From: Desulfocarbo indianensis
GTDB lineage: Bacteria > Desulfobacterota > Desulfarculia > Desulfarculales > Desulfarculaceae
Assembly: GCA_001184205.1 (NCBI GenBank)
Contig: LBMP01000004.1
Location: 385,755 to 449,754, forward strand
Length of the DNA: 64,000 bases
Direction of reading: 5' to 3'
The notes beneath the pieces are model-generated. The model was not told the DNA's origin, searched no databases, and saw nothing but the letters and a program-made list of their open reading frames with translations. The first letter of the stretch is position 1. Each line of letters begins with the position of its first letter. Below, piece after piece: positions 45,332 to 54,455 of the stretch. A program made the translations under genes and the position numbers.

Positions 45332-45703
45332 CTAAAGGGCCTTTTCGCCGGCTTCGCCAGTGCGAACCCGGATGGCGTCGGAGACGGGCAGCACGAAAAT
45401 CTTGCCGTCTCCCGGCTTGCCGGTCTGGTTGACTTCGATCAAGGTCTGAACCAGGGCGTCCACTTGGTCGTCGTGCACCACCATGGTCAGCATGCGCTTG
45501 GCGTAGAGCTTGCCGTTTTCGCCCAGGAGGGCTATGGCCTCCTCGTAGCCGGCCTTGGCTCCGGCCAGTATCTTGCTGTCCACCAGCCCCTTGCCGCGCC
45601 CCTGGCACTCATGGGCGAACATGGAATCCACGCCCACCTCGGTGAGGGCCTTCTTGGTCTGGTTCATGGTGTTCATGCGCACCACGGCGATAACCTCTTT
45701 CAT
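45332..45703 (-). CDS. nifI2: NifI2, PII-family nitrogenase regulator
   Basis: 123 residues of the GlnB/PII superfamily. With NifI1 it forms a complex that binds the MoFe protein and blocks Fe-protein docking when nitrogen is sufficient; 2-oxoglutarate relieves this, as shown in methanogens. Visible features are the N-terminal strand MKEVIAVVRMN, the T-loop region CQGRGKGLVDSKI and the C-terminal GDGKIFVLPVSDAIRVRTGE. Its ATG overlaps the nifI1 stop by 4 bases. The position between nifH and nifD is diagnostic. Confidence 0.93.
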   Translation of the reverse strand: MKEVIAVVRMNTMNQTKKALTEVGVDSMFAHECQGRGKGLVDSKILAGAKAGYEEAIALLGENGKLYAKRMLTMVVHDDQVDALVQTLIEVNQTGKPGDGKIFVLPVSDAIRVRTGEAGEKAL

Positions 45704-46056
45704 GCCGAGGCCTCCTGTTCCACGGGGGCGGTGTCGCAGACGCCGGAACTGATGGTGTAGACGTCTTCCACGTCGCTGATGAAAATCTTGCCGTCGCCAA
45801 AGGCGCCCTTGCCCTCGCTGCGGGCGGCCTGCATGATGGTCTTCACCACGAAGTCCTTGTCTTCGGCCTTGATCACGCTCATCAGCATGGTCTTGGGGAT
45901 TTCGTCATAGGTGACTTGGCCGATCTTGATGCCCCGCTGCTTGCCGCGGCCGGCCACGGCGTACTTGGTGACCGAGGGGAACCCCGCGTCCATCAGGGCC
46001 TTAAGAACCTCGTCGGCCTTCTCCGGTCTCACGATTGCTCTCACCATGATCATCAT
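45700..46056 (-). CDS. nifI1: NifI1, PII-family nitrogenase regulator
   Basis: About 118 residues of the PII superfamily: VRAIVRPEKADEVLKALMDAGF, T-loop AGRGKQRGIKIGQVTYDE and GDGKIFISDVEDVYTI. It partners NifI2 in post-translational switch-off of nitrogenase. Three closely spaced ATGs (46056, 46053, 46047) are possible starts; AAGGAA lies 6 bases before the first. It follows nifH by 32 bases. Confidence 0.93.
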   Translation of the reverse strand: MMIMVRAIVRPEKADEVLKALMDAGFPSVTKYAVAGRGKQRGIKIGQVTYDEIPKTMLMSVIKAEDKDFVVKTIMQAARSEGKGAFGDGKIFISDVEDVYTISSGVCDTAPVEQEASA

Positions 46057-46088
46057 TTGGTTTTCCTTCTTGTCGCCGGCCGGGCCGG

Positions 46089-47340
<1,252 letters not shown>

Positions 47341-47398
47341 TAGCGCCGCGATTCAAGCCCGCGGCCAAGGATGCCAAAGCCGCCAGCGCGCGGCGCTA
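47341..47398 (-). terminator. Long inverted repeat overlapping the nifA stop
   Basis: TAGCGCCGCG at 47341-47350 and CGCGGCGCTA at 47389-47398 are perfect complements around a 38-base GC-rich interior that can fold further. The right arm includes the nifA stop codon (47396-47398). On the minus strand CTACGTTTTC follows. A terminator separating nifA from nifH is the likely reading. Confidence 0.5.
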
Positions 47399-49036
47399 GC
47401 CGTGCACCAGGCGATGGCGCTCCTTTTTGACTTTTTCTTCCAGGCCGTACTTCCTGAGACGGTATCCCAGCTTGCGCAGGGTGATGCCCAAATCCTGGGC
47501 GGCCCGCGACTGCACCCAGCGGTTGCGCTGCAAGGCTTCCAGCAGTTCGGAGCGTTCCAGGTCTTCCAGCCTGGAGCCGGGCGGGTTTTCCTCTCCGCCG
47601 GCCTCCTCGCCGTTGTGGCTGGCCAGGATGAACCTGGGCAGGTCGTCGCGGCGGATCACGTCCTGCTCCACCATTATGGCCAGGCGCTCCATGATGTTTT
47701 CCAGCTCCCGCACGTTGCCCGGCCATTGATAGGTCAAGAGCGCCCTTTGCGCCGGGCGGTCTATGGTCAGGCGGCGGTTGTACTCCTGGGAGTTTTTCTC
47801 CAGGAAATAATTGATCAGCAGGGGGATGTCATCCACCCGCTCCCGCAAGGGCGGCAGGTGCAGGGGAAACACGTTCAAGCGGTAATACAGGTCCTGCCGG
47901 AACTCCTTGCCCTCCACCAGGGCCGGCAGGTTCTGGTTGGTGGCGGCGATTATGCGCACGTCCACCTTGCGGGTTTTGGGCGAGCCCAGACGCTCGAATT
48001 CCTTGTCCTGCAAAAAGCGTAAGAGCTTGGCCTGCAGGGCGATGGGCATCTCGGCGATCTCGTCCAGGAATATGCTGCCGCCGTCAGCCTCCTCGAAACG
48101 CCCCGGCTTTTCGTCGGTGGCCCCGGTGAAGGCTCCCTTGGCGTGGCCGAACAGCTCGGACTCCAGGAGGTTCTCCGGCAGGGCCGCGCAGTTGATCTTA
48201 ACGAAGGGGCCTTCCGCGCGGCCGCTCATCTCGTGGATGATGCGGGCCACCAGGGTCTTGCCGGTGCCGGATTCGCCCAGGAGCAGCACCGAGGCCTTGG
48301 CCGGGGCCACTTTTTTCAGCATGTCCTGCAGGGCGCTCATGGCCGGGCTCTTGCCCACGATGAAAAAGTCATTGTACAGGTCCGAGATCTCGTCCCGGAG
48401 CTGCTTGTTCTTGCGGCGCAGCAATTCCTCGCGCTGCTCCACCAGCCGGTTGAGCTGCACCAATTGGCCGATGATCTGGGCCACGATGCTGAGGAAGCGG
48501 ATGTCCTCGAAGGCCGACACCTCCTCGCCGAACAGGCGGTCCACGTTGAGCACCCCGATGGGTTCGCCGTGCAAGAGGATGGGCACCCCCACGAAAGCCA
48601 CCTGGCCCTTGTCCAGGTCCCGCGACTGGGTCTTGTTCAGGAACAGGGGCTCCCGGCTGACGTCGGGCACGTAAAAGGGCTTGGCGGTTTCGAAGATGCG
48701 GCCGGTGACGCCCTCGCCCTGGCTGTAGACGCCGCGCTTCATCTCCTGGGGAGTGAGCCCGTGGGAAGCGAAGATGGCCAAACCGCCGGTGCGCCGGTCG
48801 CGCAGGGTGACCGTGGCCCGCTTCATGGAGAGGGTTTCGGAAATTATGGCCAGCACCCGGTCGAGGGTCTGGGAAAGGTTGAGAGCTTCGCCGATTATGC
48901 GGCTGATCTCAAACAAGACCCTTAATTCGAGTTCTGTAACCCTGGCGCGCATATTGGACTCATCAGCCGTTTGAGGAGGAGCCTGGCCATATTGGCCGGC
49001 AAATTCATACAAATTGGGAAAAGTTCTTAAGCTCAT
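47396..49036 (-). CDS. nifA: NifA, sigma-54 activator of nif genes
   Basis: About 546 residues. Domain order: N-terminal GAF domain (about 45-195), AAA+ domain with Walker A GESGTGKT, the sigma-54 loop GAFTGA and FLDEIAEMP, and a C-terminal Fis-type helix-turn-helix ([21 protein letters not shown]). The linker between AAA+ and DNA-binding domains has no cysteines, so it is not the redox-sensing NifA type of rhizobia. ATG at 49036 or a TTG at 49063 may be the start; neither has a strong ribosome-binding site. The position upstream of nifH and the architecture support NifA over NtrC or VnfA. Confidence 0.9.
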   Translation of the reverse strand: MSLRTFPNLYEFAGQYGQAPPQTADESNMRARVTELELRVLFEISRIIGEALNLSQTLDRVLAIISETLSMKRATVTLRDRRTGGLAIFASHGLTPQEMKRGVYSQGEGVTGRIFETAKPFYVPDVSREPLFLNKTQSRDLDKGQVAFVGVPILLHGEPIGVLNVDRLFGEEVSAFEDIRFLSIVAQIIGQLVQLNRLVEQREELLRRKNKQLRDEISDLYNDFFIVGKSPAMSALQDMLKKVAPAKASVLLLGESGTGKTLVARIIHEMSGRAEGPFVKINCAALPENLLESELFGHAKGAFTGATDEKPGRFEEADGGSIFLDEIAEMPIALQAKLLRFLQDKEFERLGSPKTRKVDVRIIAATNQNLPALVEGKEFRQDLYYRLNVFPLHLPPLRERVDDIPLLINYFLEKNSQEYNRRLTIDRPAQRALLTYQWPGNVRELENIMERLAIMVEQDVIRRDDLPRFILASHNGEEAGGEENPPGSRLEDLERSELLEALQRNRWVQSRAAQDLGITLRKLGYRLRKYGLEEKVKKERHRLVHG

Positions 49037-49063
49037 GATTTTGGGGCGCGATAGCCCGGGCAA

Positions 49064-49743
49064 AAGCTACAATTAAGAATGATATTTTTAATTTCATACA
49101 TTTAAGTAGCACAATTCTTGGTTTTCGACTTTTTCGTCGGCTAATATTTGTGGCCTAACGGCCGTTCCTGACAAACTGACGAGGCGCGGCTCCAGCACAA
49201 GGTCTCATAAGGGGTCTGGTCTGGTTCAGCGGGGCGGCTCGGGCCGCTTTTACGCGCGTAGGCAGGAATGCTTACCGATTCTGGGCAATGGGGCGGTTGA
49301 GACGGACATCCTGGCGCCGCCAGAACGCGGGACGGGAAAACGCGGGGGCCAGCCTTTGCTAACCGTCGCATATTGCTTGGCTTTGTACAGTATGCCGGCA
49401 TTTGCGGTTATTCCGGTTGCCTGGTTTTCAATGCGGCTGGCAGCCACCTTGCCTACTTAGCGCCTCGGCAACTTACTTTGCAAAGACTGCACCAAAAAAC
49501 GCCAAAGCGGAGTCTGCCAAATTTGTATTAAAAAATTAATATGTTACCCAGGCGAGTTCAACAGGCGAACATGGTTTGGGCCGGGTTTGGCTTCCAGAAG
49601 GTAGGAGCGATCCTGAAAACCAGCCGTTCGCGGTAGTATTCGTCAATGAATCAGGGCAGCTAACCGCGCGGCCCGCCGCCCGCTTCCGGGGGCGAGTCAG
49701 GGGATGGCAGCTTGGGGGAGCGGGGCCTGGGCCGGAAAAGTGA
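49064..49743. other. Intergenic region upstream of nifA
   Basis: About 680 bases without a supported gene. AT-rich stretches near 49075-49140 and 49520-49545 probably contain the nifA promoter. A weak minus-strand match to sigma-54 sites, TGGTGCAGTCTTTGC at 49480-49494, has correct GG/GC spacing but poor -24 bases. Confidence 0.4.
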
Positions 49744-49770
49744 GGCCCCTGGTGGGAGCAACCAGGGGCC
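49744..49770 (-). terminator. Intrinsic terminator of the hydrogenase-chemoreceptor operon
   Basis: GGCCCCTGGT and ACCAGGGGCC form a perfect 10-bp stem around a 7-base loop. On the minus strand it is followed by TCACTTTTCC. It lies about 60 bases after the chemoreceptor stop and ends that operon before nifA. Confidence 0.85.
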
Positions 49771-49830
49771 GAATGAGGGTCCGGTTATAGATTGGAAGGG
49801 GAAAGGTATTAGCCGACTCCCTTTCGGGTT

Positions 49831-51387
49831 CTACTTTGGCTTTTTATTGTGATTGGCTTTGGGCCCATCGTAATCGAGCCGCTTTTGAGTCGTGGTGGTG
49901 GTCAACTCCAGGGCGGCGTCGGTTTGGAAGGTGGACATGGTTTTCGAAAGCTGGGCGGATTTGCCCGCGTTCACCTGGGTGGCTTTGTCAATGCTCTGCA
50001 AGGTGGTGTTGATCTGATCGATATCCTGGCGCTGCCGCTCGGAGGAATCCGCCACCGTCTCCATGAGCGCGCTGGCCTGGTTGATGGTTTCCCGCACCTC
50101 GCCGAAAACCACGTTGGTCTCTTGCACCAGGGAGGTGCCGCTGTCGATCTGGCTGATGGTCCCCTCGACGATCTCCGAGGTATTGCGGGCGGCCTCGGCT
50201 GCCCGCGACGCCAGGTTCCTGACCTCGTCGGCCACCACCGCGAAACCGGCCCCGGCCTCGCCGGCCCTGGCCGCCTCCACCGCGGCGTTCAAGGCCAGCA
50301 GGTTGGTCTGCATGGCGATCTCGTCGATGGTCTGCATGATCTTGGCCACCTGGCCGCTGGCTTGCGAGAGCTCGACCATGGATTTTTCCAACACGCCCAC
50401 TTTTTCATCCGCCTCGATGACCCCAGAGCGGACCGATTTCATCAGCTCGTGGGCCTCGTGGGCGTTATCGGCGTTTTTTCTGGCCAGGGCGGCGATGGCC
50501 GCGGAGGAGTTGGTGATCTCGTCCAGGGCGGTGGCGCTGCTGTCCGTATTGGTCCCGATGGCCACGGCCACGGCCTGGGCCTGGCCGATGATTTTGTTCA
50601 GCTTGCTGACGAAGCGGTTCAACAACTGGGCCACCCGGCCGATTTCGTCCTTGGACTGAACCGGAATCTGCAGGGTCAAATCCACGTCGTATTGCTTCAA
50701 GGCCTCCACCAGGCGGTCCATGGGAACCGCCACGAAGCGGCGGACGGTCACGAACATGCCCAGCACGAAAATCACCACCACCGCCAGGACGCCGATTCCC
50801 ATTGAGTAAAACGAGCTGGCCTGGATGGAGGCAAGGGTCTGCGCGGCGTCGGACCTGGCCTGCCGCAGCGCCTCGTTGGAGAACTTATAATAGGTCACGC
50901 CCCGTATTTCGCCGGATTTCCAGGAGGTGTGGCAGCGGATGCAGTCGGCCACCACCCGGTGGGGAATATATACTTCAAAGGCCTGGTCGGTCTCGTTGCT
51001 GATCTGTTTGCCGTCGCTGAATATCTTGGCCTTGACCTTCTTGTCCATCTCCCGGCCCACCCCGGCCGGCTTGGCCGAATGGGTGACCACTCCCTGAGCG
51101 CTGAAGAGAAACACCTCTTCCAAGCCCTTTACCTGCTGCAGCGACTCCAGCAGGTTGGTGAATTTGACCATCTCGCCGCGGACCAGCGAGCCTTCGATGG
51201 CCCGTTCCACGGTGTAATACAAGTTGGTGGCTTGCTTGCGCTCCTGCTTTTGCAAGAGTTCCAAGTTATGGTCGGAGAAGTTGGCGAACAAGCCGGACGT
51301 CCACACGTATTGCACCACTTGGGTGATCAGCACCGCCAGCACCAGAACCACGACCAGGGAGAGAATCAATTTCGTCCTAAGCTTCAC
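49831..51387 (-). CDS. Methyl-accepting chemotaxis protein with c-type heme sensor
   Basis: 518 residues. TM1 at about 7-28, a periplasmic domain to about 193, TM2 at 194-214, a HAMP region, and a cytoplasmic signalling domain with the conserved hairpin EIAMQTNLLALNAAVEAARAG at about 356-376. The periplasmic domain carries CIRCH (Cys149, Cys152, His153), a covalent heme c site just before TM2, as in the heme-PAS chemoreceptors of Geobacter. No C-terminal NWETF-like pentapeptide. The GTG start overlaps the hydrogenase small-subunit stop (GTGA), with GGGAGAG inside that gene as ribosome-binding site, so the two are translationally coupled. Hydrogenase-linked redox or H2 sensing is inferred. Confidence 0.92.
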   Translation of the reverse strand: MKLRTKLILSLVVVLVLAVLITQVVQYVWTSGLFANFSDHNLELLQKQERKQATNLYYTVERAIEGSLVRGEMVKFTNLLESLQQVKGLEEVFLFSAQGVVTHSAKPAGVGREMDKKVKAKIFSDGKQISNETDQAFEVYIPHRVVADCIRCHTSWKSGEIRGVTYYKFSNEALRQARSDAAQTLASIQASSFYSMGIGVLAVVVIFVLGMFVTVRRFVAVPMDRLVEALKQYDVDLTLQIPVQSKDEIGRVAQLLNRFVSKLNKIIGQAQAVAVAIGTNTDSSATALDEITNSSAAIAALARKNADNAHEAHELMKSVRSGVIEADEKVGVLEKSMVELSQASGQVAKIMQTIDEIAMQTNLLALNAAVEAARAGEAGAGFAVVADEVRNLASRAAEAARNTSEIVEGTISQIDSGTSLVQETNVVFGEVRETINQASALMETVADSSERQRQDIDQINTTLQSIDKATQVNAGKSAQLSKTMSTFQTDAALELTTTTTQKRLDYDGPKANHNKKPK

Positions 51388-52292
51388 TTGCTCTCTCCCT
51401 TTCTGTAAAAGGGCAGGGAAGGCGACTTGGCAAATATTTCAGAAGCGCATCCTATGCAAGGAGCCCCGGCCATGATGCAGGTGTTGGCGCCCCGGTTCCA
51501 CAACCGGGTGGTGCAATCGGCCTTGGTCACCGGACCCAGGCAGCCCAACTTGAACAAGCATCCCTCGCCGGAAAAAGTTTGGGCGAAATTTTCGCGCTCA
51601 TAATCAGCGAATCGCGGGCACTGATCGTGCAAAAAGCGGCCGTAGAACACCTCCGGCCTTCCGTCCTCATCCAATTTGGGCAGCCCGAACTTGATTACGT
51701 GCACCAGGGTTCCCACCACCCAATCCGGGTGGGAGGGGCAGCCGGGCAGCCTGATTATGGGGGCGGTGTTGCCTTCTTTTTTCAGGAATTCGGCCACACT
51801 GACAGATCCGGTGGGATTGTTTTCCGCGGCCGGAATGCCGCCATAGGCCGCGCAGGTGCCCACGCAGATTACGGCCTTGGCTTTTCTCGCGGCCCTGGCG
51901 ACCAGCTCGGTGACGGGTTTATGCCCCATGACGCAAGCTTGGGGCATGCCCGCGGGCAGGGCTCCTTCCACCGCCAGGTAGTAGCCTCCCGCCTCGATGG
52001 ACTTTTCCACCACCTCCATGGCCGTATGCCCGGTGGCGGCCGATAGGGTGGAATGAAACAGCAGGGATATATACTGGGTCAGCACTTCGCTGGGAGAGGG
52101 GTTTTCAGTATTCAGCAGCGATACCGAGCAGCCCGAACAACTCTGCCCCTGGAGCCAGAGCACCGGCGCCTGGCCCGAGGATAACTCGGACAGAGCCTCC
52201 ACTATGCGGGGGACGGACGCGGGTTCCAGCCCCATGGCCGCGGCCAGGCTGGCGCCCATCTTCAGGAATTGTCGTCGATTGAATTTGAACAA
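51384..52292 (-). CDS. Periplasmic [NiFe] hydrogenase small subunit
   Basis: 302 residues. A twin-arginine signal (NRRQFLKMGASLAAAMG) marks Tat export with the large subunit. Fe-S ligands are seen in QSCSGCS (Cys52, Cys55), GTCAAYGG and LPGCPSHPDW (proximal cluster), then HDQCPR, GEGCLFKLGCLGP and PCIGC (distal and medial clusters). There is no C-terminal hydrophobic anchor, so it is probably soluble or held by partners. TTG start at 52292, with AAAGGGAG just after the large-subunit stop. Overlaps the chemoreceptor start. Electron acceptor unknown; no cytochrome gene adjoins. Confidence 0.93.
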   Translation of the reverse strand: MFKFNRRQFLKMGASLAAAMGLEPASVPRIVEALSELSSGQAPVLWLQGQSCSGCSVSLLNTENPSPSEVLTQYISLLFHSTLSAATGHTAMEVVEKSIEAGGYYLAVEGALPAGMPQACVMGHKPVTELVARAARKAKAVICVGTCAAYGGIPAAENNPTGSVSVAEFLKKEGNTAPIIRLPGCPSHPDWVVGTLVHVIKFGLPKLDEDGRPEVFYGRFLHDQCPRFADYERENFAQTFSGEGCLFKLGCLGPVTKADCTTRLWNRGANTCIMAGAPCIGCASEIFAKSPSLPFYRKGESK

Positions 52293-52307
52293 GAATCTCC
52301 GCTCCCT

Positions 52308-53813
52308 TTAGTGAACAGCGCAGGCCAGACATGGATCAAAGGACCTGACCACCCGCGCGGCCTCCAAGGGGTTGTTGCTGTCCACCACCGGCGTTCCTTC
52401 CAAGGCTTGTTCCATTGGTCCGGGCACGCCGTTAGAGTCCCTGGGAGAGCCGTTCCATGTTGTAGGCACCACGCACTGATAATTCTTGATCTTGTGATCG
52501 GCTATTTCGATCCAATGCCCCAGGGCTCCTCTGGGCGCCTCGGTGAGTCCGGCGCCCTTCCCAGAAGCGGGGATTTCGAAATCCGTGAAAGTAGGTTGGC
52601 CGGGTTGCAGCTTATCCAGCCACTGCGCGCAGGCGTCGGCCACCAGCTTGCATTCCAGGGCCCGGGCGGCATGACGCCCCATGACCGAATCCAGGGCCGT
52701 GGCTTCCAGGCCGAGATCGCCGAGCAGCTTATCGATCATGGGCTTGGCCTGGGCGTGGCCCTTTTGGTGGGCGACCAGCATGCGGGCCAAGGGGCCCACC
52801 TCATAGGGCTGGCCCTCGTAACGGGGGGCCTTGAGCCAGGAATAGGCTCCCGGCTTATGGGGCGAGGGTTCGGTCTGGCCCTGGTAGGGGTGCAGCCCGG
52901 ATTGGGAGGAGAAAAAGGCATGGGAGGTGTCTTCGCTGATTTGGGCCGGATCAGTGGATGACAGCGCGCCCTGCTTGATTCTTCCGGCCGGCAGGAGATG
53001 CCCGCCGTTGTCCTGATCGAAAACGCCATAGGCTAAAAAGTTGCCGCAACCCCGCCCCACCTTGAAGTAGGCGGGGAAGGCCGAAGCCACGGCCACCACG
53101 TCCGGGATGTAGATCCGATCGATAAAGGAGCGCAGCCGGCTCAGGATGCTGCCGTAGGCGGCGATCTTCTTGGCCGTCACCTTTTCGGTTATACCGCCGG
53201 GAATGAGCGCGGTGGCGTGGGGGGCCTTGGCGCCGAACAGGGCCAAGGCCTCCTGGGCAACGGCGCGCATTTCCAGGGCATCCACGTAATCCTTGATGGC
53301 TCCGATGTTGGCATCCAGGTTTGGCAGGTAATCGCCATTGTAACGGGGAAGAAACGGGGCGGCCGGAAACATCGTTTGCGAATCGAGCTGGGCTTTAACC
53401 CAAGCCTGCAGCCCCTTCAGTGTGGCGTCCGATCCGCCGTAATTGAGAATAGCCGTGATATCAACGAAATCCAAAGCGGACAGATGATAGAAATGGACCA
53501 GGTGGGACTGAATATAATTGGCGCCCAGGATCAGGTTGCGGGTCAGCCGGCCGTTATCGGTGAGTGTGAGATTATAGGCCTGCTCCTGGGCCTTGAGCGA
53601 GGCCATGCCGTGGGAAATGGGGCAGACGCCGCAGATGCGCTGGGTGATCTGCTGGGCGTCCATGGGACTCCTGCCCCGCAGGATATTTTCAAAACCGCGG
53701 AACATCTCGCCGGAGCAATAGGCCTTTGCGACCTGCCCCGATTCGATCTCAAGTTTTATGGCGAGATGACCCTCGATGCGGGTCAAGGGATCGATTTCTA
53801 TTTTGGTCGGCAT
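52308..53813 (-). CDS. [NiFe] hydrogenase large subunit ending at the L2 histidine
   Basis: 501 residues. The Ni-Fe site ligands are Cys61 and Cys64 in RICGVCPISHG (L1) and Cys495 and Cys498 in DPCLACAVH (L2). The TAA stop follows directly after His501, so there is no C-terminal extension for the usual maturation protease to remove. The first L2 cysteine codon is TGT, not TGA, so this is not a selenocysteine enzyme. The gene comes before the small subunit, the reverse of the common order. No hyp maturation genes are in the window. Group 1-like by overall sequence and the Tat partner; exact class needs phylogeny. Confidence 0.93.
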   Translation of the reverse strand: MPTKIEIDPLTRIEGHLAIKLEIESGQVAKAYCSGEMFRGFENILRGRSPMDAQQITQRICGVCPISHGMASLKAQEQAYNLTLTDNGRLTRNLILGANYIQSHLVHFYHLSALDFVDITAILNYGGSDATLKGLQAWVKAQLDSQTMFPAAPFLPRYNGDYLPNLDANIGAIKDYVDALEMRAVAQEALALFGAKAPHATALIPGGITEKVTAKKIAAYGSILSRLRSFIDRIYIPDVVAVASAFPAYFKVGRGCGNFLAYGVFDQDNGGHLLPAGRIKQGALSSTDPAQISEDTSHAFFSSQSGLHPYQGQTEPSPHKPGAYSWLKAPRYEGQPYEVGPLARMLVAHQKGHAQAKPMIDKLLGDLGLEATALDSVMGRHAARALECKLVADACAQWLDKLQPGQPTFTDFEIPASGKGAGLTEAPRGALGHWIEIADHKIKNYQCVVPTTWNGSPRDSNGVPGPMEQALEGTPVVDSNNPLEAARVVRSFDPCLACAVH

Positions 53814-54294
53814 GAGAGGCAGCCCTATGTTGATTAGCGATTTCAGTCTTAGCCGAGGTCTTGAGCTTTGACATGATGGACTAGATGTGGGGGATCAGTC
53901 AATTTGTCTTTTTTATGATCGTTCTAAAAATGACGCTCCCCAATAGTGTGACGGTCAATTCTCGGGGATTACGCTCTCGGTATCGAAAAGGCTAATGCCG
54001 GACTGGCCCGCAATTGGGACCTGAAACCGTATTGTTAGCCAGACGGTAGTGCCTATGGATTGCTAGGATTTTTTTGTTGAAGCTCTATCTGGAACTCTGG
54101 AATCCACAACTGGTATGGCTGAAAGCGAGACGGTTGGGAGCGGATTGAAAAACCGGGTTAATAGCTTAAATTAATCGATAAAAAATACCTTTTTATTGTT
54201 ATGTGGCCGCGCCCCCGCATATTATTTGGGAAGGGGAATTCCGCCCCAAAGCGGCGATGCCCCTCCCCAAAGGGCCACGATGACGGGGAAAAAT
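53814..54294. other. Intergenic region upstream of the hydrogenase operon
   Basis: About 480 bases without a supported gene, more AT-rich toward 54170-54230. It should contain the hydrogenase promoter on the minus strand, but I could not identify one with confidence; no sigma-54 match was seen. Confidence 0.4.
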
Positions 54295-54326
54295 AAAAAG
54301 CCTGGGCGAAATCGCCCAGGCTTTTT
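54295..54326. terminator. Bidirectional terminator beside the attachment site
   Basis: AAAAAGCCTGGGCGA and TCGCCCAGGCTTTTT are perfect complements with A and T tracts on either side, so it can act in both directions. It lies 8 bases beyond the 3' end of the tRNA-Asn fragment and is probably the original terminator of the tRNA gene. Confidence 0.9.
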
Positions 54327-54334
54327 GTTTTAGT

Positions 54335-54382
54335 TGGCTCCCCGGGCCGGATTCGAACCAGCGACAGGGTGGTTAACAGCCA
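54335..54382 (-). other. Attachment site: 3' half of tRNA-Asn(GTT)
   Basis: Read on the minus strand, these 48 bases contain the anticodon loop CTGTTAA, a variable region, the T arm (GCTGG-TTCGAAT-CCGGC), the acceptor strand CCGGGGA, G73 and encoded CCA of tRNA-Asn. The D arm and 5' half are missing and replaced by AT-rich sequence. This is the duplicated 3' segment left by site-specific integration into a tRNA gene. The integrase gene lies 74 bases away. The intact tRNA should lie at the other end of the element, outside the window. Confidence 0.88.
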
Positions 54383-54455
54383 TATCTTAATGATTACAAT
54401 AACTTGTAATTATTAAAAATAAATTTGGCTGTTATATTTTTGTGATACCTGGTCC

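Noticed and set aside
45306-45608. 101-residue N-terminal extension of NifD
   Set aside because: It overlaps nifI2, is unlike any NifD, and the ATG at 45305 has a good ribosome-binding site.
49480-49494. Weak sigma-54-like site upstream of nifA
   Set aside because: Correct spacing but poor -24 bases and about 430 bases from the nifA start; not listed as a promoter.
52308-52325. Possible selenocysteine ([NiFeSe]) hydrogenase
   Set aside because: The first L2 cysteine is encoded by TGT and no in-frame TGA is present.
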